Below, piece by piece: positions 5,774 to 10,839 of a DNA stretch of 10,839 nt. The DNA comes from Actinomycetota bacterium (GTDB lineage Bacteria; Actinomycetota; Thermoleophilia; Gaiellales; Gaiellaceae): NCBI GenBank assembly GCA_013698195.1, contig JACCVK010000072.1:1-10839 (forward strand). Reading direction: 5' to 3'. A program made the position numbers and the translations under genes. Within the stretch, counting starts at the first letter, position 1, and the number at the start of each line of letters is the position of its first letter. Under the pieces are notes generated by a model, which saw only the letters and a program-made list of their open reading frames with translations, searched no databases and had not been told where the DNA came from.

Positions 5774-6418
5774 GTGAACAGCGACCGCTTCCTGCACGAG
5801 CTCCCCGCGCTCTTCGACGACTTCCCGGCTTCCGAGCACCCGCGCGACCGCCGCTTCGCTCCGGTTCTCGAGGAGGTCGAGAACCTCGCTTCTGAGAACG
5901 TCCTCGCGCTTCTGAACCATGCTGCCTCGTGTCTCGCGCCGGGCGAGGCGTACGTGGAGGTCGGCATCTACCACGGCGCCAGCCTGATCGCGGCTCTGAG
6001 CGGAAACGAGGACCGGCGATTTGTCGGGATCGACAGCTTCGGCTTTCGCGAAGCGACCCTCGAGCAGGTCGAGGCGAACCTGGAGCGGTTCGGTGTTCCG
6101 CGGCCCGAGATCCTCGTCGGCGATGTCTTCGAGCTCGTTCGCGACGGTGCGCTTGCCGAGGCCCCGATCGGTGTCTGGTACTACGATGCGGCGCACGACT
6201 ACGAGGCGCAGCTCGAGGGTCTACGGATTGCCGAGCCGCTCCTGGTCGCAGGTGCGCTCATGATCGTCGACGACACCGACTGGGAGCGCGTCGAGCGCGC
6301 GCTGGACGACTACCTCGCCGAGCAGCCGCGCGCGCGGCGCATCCTCACACTCGACGGGAAGGATCGTGGTTCCCCGCAGTGGTGGGAGGGAGTGCAGGTG
6401 CTCGAATGGAGCGGCTGA
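5774..6418 (+). CDS. Class I SAM-dependent methyltransferase-like protein
   Basis: The 214-residue cytosolic protein has a Rossmann-type methyltransferase core of the Methyltransf_24 kind. The SAM motif I is EVGIYHGAS (62-70) and the acidic residue ending the second strand is D87 (GIDSF). A third strand ends ILVGDVFEL, then YYDAAHDYE (136-144) matches the family's DGDHxYE segment, and MIVDDTDW (163-170) ends a later strand. The substrate is unknown. Some members act on small molecules or sugars. GTG at 5774 is the only start supported: the frame upstream meets TAA at 5729 with no other start codon between. There is no Shine-Dalgarno sequence, and a stable hairpin sits where it should be, so translation may be coupled to hmgA or controlled by the hairpin. 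It ends convergently with the glycoside hydrolase gene, ten bases apart. Confidence 0.85.
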   Translation: MNSDRFLHELPALFDDFPASEHPRDRRFAPVLEEVENLASENVLALLNHAASCLAPGEAYVEVGIYHGASLIAALSGNEDRRFVGIDSFGFREATLEQVEANLERFGVPRPEILVGDVFELVRDGALAEAPIGVWYYDAAHDYEAQLEGLRIAEPLLVAGALMIVDDTDWERVERALDDYLAEQPRARRILTLDGKDRGSPQWWEGVQVLEWSG

Positions 6419-6430
6419 GCTCGCGGAGCT
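6418..6430. terminator. Small inverted repeat between convergent genes
   Basis: AGCTC-GCG-GAGCT lies in the ten-base gap between the methyltransferase stop and the glycoside hydrolase stop. A 5-bp stem without T-runs is at best a weak bidirectional terminator. Confidence 0.25.
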
Positions 6431-7847
6431 AGATGCCGCGGATCGTCAGCCGGCGGTTCAAGACGACGCCGTTGATGTCGTTCAGCATGAACGTCGCCGT
6501 GTACGTGACTCCCCGCTTGATCCCGCCCGGGAACCGAATGCGGGCGGTGATCGCGCAGTCGCGCTGGAGCCGTGACGTTTGCTGGTCGACGTCGAGCAAT
6601 CTGGTTCCGCGGTACGTGCGCCACGTCATCCCGATCGCCGTTCCGGTCGTGTCCCCGACGCAGTACCGGCGGGTGTGAAGCTTGACGAGCGGCGTCACCG
6701 TTCCGCGGCGGAAGGCGAAGACGGCGTTACGCGCGTCGAGCGGCCTTGCGCTTGCCCCGAACCGGCCGGGCGACCCGTTCTTCGCGCTGCCGTTCGCCCG
6801 GTAAAGGCCCGACTCCCATGGCTGGCCCTGATCGTCCTGGTAGACGAACCAGATGAACATGCCGACGAACGGGTACCTGCGGGCTATGTCGATCGACTGC
6901 TTGATGTACGCGGATTGCGTCGAGTACGGCACGCCGAGAGAATCCTCGGGCCGCGTCTGGTGCCCGTACTCCGTGACCCAGATCTGCGTGTTCTTCTGGC
7001 GGAACCACTTCTTGAGGTTTTCCTGGAAACGCGGAAGCGACGTCAACGAGACGTTCGGCCACTTCACGACCTGACCCGGTCTCAAGTTCGGCGTGGACGG
7101 GTAGGGGTGATGCGCCCAGGCCGAGAACTTGAGGCGCGGATTGGCCCTGGCGACGAGCTCGGCGAACTTGCCGGGCGAATGCGTGTCCGAGACACCCGAG
7201 ATGCGCCTGTCGCGTCCGCGGGCTGACGTCTCCCCGATCGCGACCTGGGCGGTCGAGTTGCCCGCCTTGATGCCTGCATACGCCGCGGCGTAGAGCTTCG
7301 CGTAGTTGGCCGGCGCCACCGACCGTCCGCTGGAGTTGAACTGCGGGGTCAGGAAGAGGTTGAGATTCGGCTCGTTCCAGACCGACCAGAATCGGATGTA
7401 CGGGAAACCGTTGTAGCGACCGGAGTACCGCGCGGCCATCGCGCGGGAGAAGTTCGTCAAGTCGCGGAGGTTCCGCGGCATCCGGTTCGCGTTCTGGCCG
7501 CCGTTCGCCCAGCGGGGCGTGCCCGAGATCGTGATCATGACCTCCTGGTCCATTTCCTGCGCTGCGCGAGCCGCCTCGTCCACGTCGTCGAGCCTGTAGC
7601 TCGGGTCGAATGGGTTTGTCGCGTTCGCCGGCCTCTCCGGAGCGACGAGATTCCACTGAACGAGGAGCCGGACGATCGTCGAGCCGTCGCGTGCGGAGCG
7701 CTCGATACGGACCAGCCGGTCGTCGACCCAGCGGTAGCTCGGGTCGTCGTGGAATCCGACCCACATGCGCTCGGCGGCCATGGCTGCGGGCGCAGCGATC
7801 GCGGCGACAAGGGACAGGATGAGGACCAGGCGGATGGTGCGTCTCAT
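6429..7847 (-). CDS. Secreted clan GH-A-like glycoside hydrolase
   Basis: The 472-residue protein starts with a Sec signal peptide: basic MRRTIR, a hydrophobic core to about residue 20, and a likely AMA|AE cleavage near 24-25. A TIM barrel follows. The barrel strand ending FWSVWNEPN places acid/base E159. HHPY lies at 246-249, and the strand QIWVTEYG places nucleophile E293, the classic clan A arrangement (GH5/GH39-like). FIWFVYQDD (331-339) is the last strand. The C-terminal region (about 385-472) looks like a beta domain with two cysteines (C396, C431) that could form a disulphide. The exact GH family and substrate cannot be named; plant, fungal or self exopolysaccharide are all possible. 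It stands alone on the minus strand. No good Shine-Dalgarno precedes the ATG at 7847. The mature protein should be extracellular. Confidence 0.88.
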   Translation of the reverse strand: MRRTIRLVLILSLVAAIAAPAAMAAERMWVGFHDDPSYRWVDDRLVRIERSARDGSTIVRLLVQWNLVAPERPANATNPFDPSYRLDDVDEAARAAQEMDQEVMITISGTPRWANGGQNANRMPRNLRDLTNFSRAMAARYSGRYNGFPYIRFWSVWNEPNLNLFLTPQFNSSGRSVAPANYAKLYAAAYAGIKAGNSTAQVAIGETSARGRDRRISGVSDTHSPGKFAELVARANPRLKFSAWAHHPYPSTPNLRPGQVVKWPNVSLTSLPRFQENLKKWFRQKNTQIWVTEYGHQTRPEDSLGVPYSTQSAYIKQSIDIARRYPFVGMFIWFVYQDDQGQPWESGLYRANGSAKNGSPGRFGASARPLDARNAVFAFRRGTVTPLVKLHTRRYCVGDTTGTAIGMTWRTYRGTRLLDVDQQTSRLQRDCAITARIRFPGGIKRGVTYTATFMLNDINGVVLNRRLTIRGI

Positions 7848-7985
7848 GGGGTGTCTAGGCGTGGGGGATTCGAGGGGGGAGAGCTAACGGCACGAAGACT
7901 TCGGCACCCTAGCGGTTGGAATATGAGGGTCGTGTTAGGACCTGTCTCGAGAGCTACTGGCGGGGCGATGGCGTACACTCGCCGG
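7848..7985. other. Divergent intergenic region
   Basis: These 138 bases separate the minus-strand glycoside hydrolase gene from the plus-strand 88-aa gene and must carry both promoters. CGAAG-A-CTTCG at 7893-7903 is a perfect 11-base palindrome that could bind a regulator. No coding frame confined to this stretch looks real. Confidence 0.45.
7974..7979 (+). promoter_or_regulatory. Candidate -10 box (TACACT) for a leaderless transcript
   Basis: TACACT is followed by six bases and the GTG at 7986, so the transcript should begin at the start codon. No Shine-Dalgarno or clear -35 is present. Confidence 0.5.
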
Positions 7986-8252
7986 GTGGATTCGGCCTGG
8001 GAAGGCATTTTCATGCTTCTCGTCCTCAAGATTCCCTTGCTCTATCTGGCGGGCGTCGTGTGGTGGGCGATCCGGGCGGAGCCGACGGTCGACAATGGTG
8101 CGGGTGGGGAGACCGTTCTGGTGCCGCTGACACCATGCGACTGGACGCGGGGTCACCACAGGAACCGGCTCGGAGGCCGGCGCGGCCCGCTTCGCCCAAG
8201 CGGGCGGGGCGCGCCTCGCGCGAGACAGCGCGCTCGGGCGACGACACAGTGA
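7986..8252 (+). CDS. Small single-pass membrane protein, Arg-rich C terminus
   Basis: The 88-residue product has one hydrophobic helix (about 8-29, IFMLLVLKIPLLYLAGVVWW) and then AIRAEP. A polar linker is followed by an Arg/Gly/Pro-rich tail (about 55-88). The positive-inside rule puts the tail in the cytoplasm. I recall proteins of this layout (helix, WWAIRAEP, basic tail) in Thermoleophilia, with no function known. The frame is open further upstream, including an ATG at 7968, but the GTG at 7986 is preferred because the TACACT box overlaps the longer version and sits six bases before this GTG. The last third of the gene contains a perfect hairpin (CCCGCTT 8186-8192, AAGCGGG 8198-8204). The next gene starts nine bases after the stop, so the two are probably cotranscribed. 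Confidence 0.68.
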   Translation: MDSAWEGIFMLLVLKIPLLYLAGVVWWAIRAEPTVDNGAGGETVLVPLTPCDWTRGHHRNRLGGRRGPLRPSGRGAPRARQRARATTQ

Positions 8253-8261
8253 GCTGCCAAG

Positions 8262-8516
8262 GTGAGTAGCGTCCCTCAGGCGCGGCGCGTAGACACCATC
8301 GCCGGATTCCTCTGCGCGTTCGCGCTCGCCATCTCCCTCATCGCGATCGCGCGCACCCCAGGACTGCTCGCTCCGGTCGCGATCCTGATCGCGCTGGTCG
8401 CAGCCCGGATGACCGAGTCTCACCAGAAGCTCGCGGGCTGGACGGTTGCCACCGCGACCTCGGCATTCGTGCTCGGGATGGTCGTCGCGATCGCGACGGA
8501 CAACCCGCTCTTCTAG
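8262..8516 (+). CDS. Small three-helix membrane protein, hypothetical
   Basis: The 84-residue product is mostly hydrophobic, with likely membrane helices at about 13-30 (IAGFLCAFALAISLIAIA), 35-50 (LLAPVAILIALVAARM) and 57-79 (LAGWTVATATSAFVLGMVVA). Short charged links lie between them (RT; TESHQK). I recognise the layout as a recurring small protein of this actinobacterial lineage, without a known role. GTG at 8262 is nine bases after the stop of the 88-aa gene, arguing for one transcript; the Shine-Dalgarno is poor. The TAG stop lies inside an imperfect tandem repeat at 8510-8541. It sits directly before the 2-oxoglutarate dehydrogenase gene, but nothing in the sequence links the functions. 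Confidence 0.72.
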   Translation: MSSVPQARRVDTIAGFLCAFALAISLIAIARTPGLLAPVAILIALVAARMTESHQKLAGWTVATATSAFVLGMVVAIATDNPLF

Positions 8517-8541
8517 ACCGCGGGCTTCTAGGACCGGCGGG
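8510..8541 (+). repeat. Imperfect tandem repeat at the end of the 84-aa gene
   Basis: CTTCTAGACCGCGGG (8510-8524) is followed at once by CTTCTAGGACCGGCGGG (8525-8541); the copies differ by two single-base insertions. The first copy contains the TAG stop codon. It is probably a slippage duplication. Confidence 0.6.
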
Positions 8542-8571
8542 CGCAGGGCAGGATCAGCCGGCCGTCCCTGG

Positions 8572-8577
8572 TACAAA
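8572..8577 (+). promoter_or_regulatory. Candidate -10 box (TACAAA) or purine-rich RBS for sucA
   Basis: TACAAA is followed by six bases and the GTG at 8584, the same spacing as the other two leaderless-looking starts. However, AAAGGGAGG at 8575-8583 also resembles a Shine-Dalgarno sequence, though it touches the start codon, which is too close for normal use. The final A departs from TAnnnT. Confidence 0.35.
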
Positions 8578-8583
8578 GGGAGG

Positions 8584-10839
8584 GTGGCGATCTCTGCCAA
8601 GCAATCCGACCTGAACGCGGGTTACGTCGGCTCGCTCCTCGAGCAGTACCTCGAGAATCCGGAGGCCGTCGACCCCGCCTGGCGAGAGCTCTTCGAGCGC
8701 GGTGAGGATGCGGTTCTCGCGTCGCTTCCGGGCCTGTCGCGCCTCGTCGAGGCCCGAGATAGCGATGACGGGCACGGCCACGACGGGAACGGCGGAGCGG
8801 CCGCGTTGGCGCCGCAGCCTGCTCCGGCGGCCGCCGCCCCTGCTCCGGGCGCGGTTCCCGTTCCTGAGATGGGGCCGCCGGCGCCCCAGCCAGTCGCATC
8901 CCCCGAGCCGGCATCCCCCGAGCCGGAGGGCCCTCCCTCCAGCGCGGCAGCCGGGGAGGAGCTGGCCGAGGTGGCGCTCACCGACGCGACGCTCACCCCG
9001 GCCGCGGTAGACGAGGAGCTGCTCGCCGGGGTTGCGTCGGCGATGGCGCTCGTGAAGGCCTACCGGACACACGGCCATCTGAATGCCCGCCTCGACCCGC
9101 TCGGCTCCGAGCCGATGGGCGACCCGGCACTCGACGAGACTCGGCTCCGACCCGCCCTCACGCCCGAGCTCCAGGCGCGGATTCCGGCGAAGCTGCTCCG
9201 TCTCTACGTCCCCGGCGAGACGCTGCTCGAAGCGCTCCCTCGGCTCCGCGAGGTCTACACCGGACCGATCGCGTACGAGATCGAGCACATCTCTGACCAT
9301 GCGGAGCGGGTTTGGCTGCGACAGGCAATCGAGTCTGGCCGCTTCCGCAAGCAGCTCGAAGTCGAAGAGCGCAAGCGCCTCCTCGAGCGCCTGTCGCAGG
9401 TGGAGGCGTTCGAGACGTATCTCCGGCGCGCGTTCCTCGGACAGAAGCAGTTCTCGATCGAGGGTCTCGATTCGCTCGTTCCCATGCTCGACGTGGTCGT
9501 CGAGCTGGGTGCCGCGGGCGGTGCGCACGAGATCGTCATCGGCATCGCTCACCGTGGACGGCTCAACGTCTTGACGCACACGGTCGGCCGCGATTACGCG
9601 TCGATCCTGCGCGAGTTCGAGGGGGAGCGGACGATCGACGCGCTCGTGTCCGATCCCGAGGGGGGCACCGGAGACGTGAAGTATCACCTCGCCGCCTCCG
9701 AATCGCGCCAGACGGCTGCGGGAGAGATCCAGGTCACGCTCTCGCCGAACCCGAGCCACCTCGAGGCCGTGGACCCGGTCGTGGTAGGGCGGGCGCGCGC
9801 GGAGCAGACCGATCGCTCCGGCGGTGCAGGCCTCCACGATCCGACGGTCGCGCTGCCTCTCCTCATCCACGGCGACGCCTCGTTCCCGGGCCAAGGCGTC
9901 GTTGCCGAGACGTTCAACCTGCACTCGCTCGACGGTTACTCGACCGGCGGGACGCTGCACGTCATCGCCAACAACCAGGTCGGGTTCACGACCGACCCGG
10001 CGGAGGGCCGCTCGACGCGGTACTCGAGCGACCTTGCGAAAGGCTTCGACGTCCCGATCATCCACGTCAACGCCGACGACCCCGAGGCGGCGCTGACCGC
10101 CGCGCGCCTGGCGATCGCGTTTCGCGAAGAGTTTGGTCACGACGTCGTGATCGACCTCGTCGGCTACCGCAGGTTCGGGCACAACGAGCAGGACGAGGCG
10201 TCGTACACGCAGCCACTGATGGCCGAGCGCATCGAGCATCAGCCTCCGGCACGTGAGAGCTACGCGGCGCGGCTTGTGCAGGACGGCGTCGTGACGGCTG
10301 ACGAGGCGAAAGCGCTCTTCGAGGCGACGCTCGCGCAAGTGCGAGACGCGCATGACGCCCTGAAGACCTCCTTCGCGACCCCCGAGCAGCGGTTCGAGCG
10401 GCGTCCGCTCACGGACACGGGAGCCGCCGTGGTCACCGCGGTTCCCGCCGCTCGGCTCACCGAGCTCAACGAGCAGTTGCTTCGGGTCCCTGATGGCTTC
10501 ACCGTGAACGCGAAGCTCGCGAAGCAGCTCGAGCGCCGTCGTGAGGCCCTCCAGGCAGCGCCGGGCGAAGCCGGGATCGACTGGGGTCAGGCCGAATCGC
10601 TTGCGTTCGCATCCCTGCTCGGCGAGGGCATCCCGATCCGGCTCTCGGGACAGGACACGGAGCGGGGAACGTTCTCGCACCGACACGCGGTGCTGCACGA
10701 TCCGGTGAGCGGCGAGACCTACACGCCCTTGCAGAATCTCCCGAGCACAGCCGCCTCGTTCGAGATCTACAACTCTCCACTCTCCGAGTACGCGCCCGTT
10801 GCGTTCGAGTACGGCTACTCGATCGCGGCGCCTGATGCG
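8584..10839 (+). CDS. sucA: 2-oxoglutarate dehydrogenase E1 component, 5' part (runs off window)
   Basis: This thiamine-diphosphate enzyme decarboxylates 2-oxoglutarate in the TCA cycle. The window holds 752 codons with no stop (family about 930). Residues 9-38 (LNAGYVGSLLEQYLENP, then WRELFE) are the N-terminal segment that docks E1 to E2. An Ala/Pro/Glu-rich linker (about 40-135) includes the tandem ASPEPASPEP at 105-114. The E1 core then starts: YRTHGHLNARLDPLG (160-174), AHRGRLNVL with H323, HGDASFPGQG with G430-D431 opening the ThDP motif, and N463-N464 (ANNQVGFTTDP) closing it. GYRRFGHNEQDE follows. Unlike mycobacterial and corynebacterial homologues, no acyltransferase domain lies between the docking segment and the core, so a separate E2 is expected. 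GTG at 8584 is the start that includes the whole docking segment. Confidence 0.94.
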   Translation, partial: MAISAKQSDLNAGYVGSLLEQYLENPEAVDPAWRELFERGEDAVLASLPGLSRLVEARDSDDGHGHDGNGGAAALAPQPAPAAAAPAPGAVPVPEMGPPAPQPVASPEPASPEPEGPPSSAAAGEELAEVALTDATLTPAAVDEELLAGVASAMALVKAYRTHGHLNARLDPLGSEPMGDPALDETRLRPALTPELQARIPAKLLRLYVPGETLLEALPRLREVYTGPIAYEIEHISDHAERVWLRQAIESGRFRKQLEVEERKRLLERLSQVEAFETYLRRAFLGQKQFSIEGLDSLVPMLDVVVELGAAGGAHEIVIGIAHRGRLNVLTHTVGRDYASILREFEGERTIDALVSDPEGGTGDVKYHLAASESRQTAAGEIQVTLSPNPSHLEAVDPVVVGRARAEQTDRSGGAGLHDPTVALPLLIHGDASFPGQGVVAETFNLHSLDGYSTGGTLHVIANNQVGFTTDPAEGRSTRYSSDLAKGFDVPIIHVNADDPEAALTAARLAIAFREEFGHDVVIDLVGYRRFGHNEQDEASYTQPLMAERIEHQPPARESYAARLVQDGVVTADEAKALFEATLAQVRDAHDALKTSFATPEQRFERRPLTDTGAAVVTAVPAARLTELNEQLLRVPDGFTVNAKLAKQLERRREALQAAPGEAGIDWGQAESLAFASLLGEGIPIRLSGQDTERGTFSHRHAVLHDPVSGETYTPLQNLPSTAASFEIYNSPLSEYAPVAFEYGYSIAAPDA
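8896..8925 (+). repeat. Perfect 15-bp tandem duplication inside sucA
   Basis: GCATCCCCCGAGCCG occurs twice in a row (8896-8910 and 8911-8925), in frame, coding ASPEP twice in the flexible linker. It is likely a slippage product in unconstrained sequence. Confidence 0.9.

Noticed and set aside
6579..7226. Plus-strand open frame (215 codons) opposite the glycoside hydrolase
   Set aside because: It is antisense to a protein with a signal peptide and catalytic motifs, and has no domain of its own.
8186..8204. Perfect hairpin CCCGCTT/AAGCGGG as a transcription terminator
   Set aside because: It lies inside the 88-aa coding region with 46 bases still to translate and has no T-run. Arg/Gly/Pro codons in GC-rich DNA easily give such pairs.
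8554..10698. Very long minus-strand open frame (714 codons) opposite sucA
   Set aside because: It lies antisense to a gene with unmistakable enzyme motifs. In very GC-rich DNA the frame facing codon position 3 often stays open, and its translation is low-complexity Arg/Glu/Val-rich with no recognisable domain.
1..10839. CRISPR array, intact insertion sequence or prophage
   Set aside because: No regularly spaced repeats, transposase, integrase or phage structural gene could be found in either strand.

Overview
The window is GC-rich, tightly packed bacterial chromosome with many GTG starts. The gene order (obg-nadD-rsfS), the small lineage-type hypothetical proteins, the 2-oxoglutarate dehydrogenase E1 and the leaderless-looking promoters suggest an actinobacterium, most likely class Thermoleophilia (Gaiella-like). 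The phylum is fairly secure. The class is inferred from recalled protein resemblance and was not tested.

Region 1 (1-1703, + strand) is a housekeeping operon. It holds the 3' part of the ribosome-assembly GTPase obg, then nadD (NAD synthesis), then rsfS (ribosome silencing). The genes join through GTGA stop/start overlaps. A convergent 83-codon hypothetical gene (1700-1951, -) shares its stop region with rsfS. It is divergent from a complete tRNA-Ala(GGC) at 1999-2074.

Region 2 (2075-4061) is the accessory-looking part, directly downstream of the tRNA. It has a 289-base spacer with two clean palindromes, a Vsr-like mismatch/patch-repair endonuclease gene, and a convergent, 5'-truncated superfamily 2 helicase that keeps only its C-terminal RecA lobe and tail. 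A roughly 390-base spacer without a supportable gene follows. This looks like the remains of a restriction/defence island at a tRNA gene. No integrase, methyltransferase or att duplication is visible.

Region 3 (4062-6418, +) holds a small VOC (glyoxalase-fold) protein closed by a strong GC hairpin, then homogentisate 1,2-dioxygenase (aromatic amino-acid catabolism). A class I SAM-methyltransferase-like gene follows, and a 10-bp hairpin fills the short gap before its start codon.

Region 4 (6429-7847, -) is one secreted TIM-barrel glycoside hydrolase-like protein with both expected catalytic glutamates.

Region 5 (7986-10839, +) has two small membrane proteins of 88 and 84 aa, then the start of 2-oxoglutarate dehydrogenase E1, which runs off the window. 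The E1 lacks the fused acyltransferase domain of mycobacterial/corynebacterial homologues and has an Ala/Pro-rich linker instead.

I see no CRISPR array, intact insertion sequence or convincing new multi-gene system. The best second looks are the Vsr/helicase remnant at tRNA-Ala, a repeated -10/N6/start-codon arrangement, a possible leader ORF overlapping a CTG start of rsfS, and the hairpin before the methyltransferase start.
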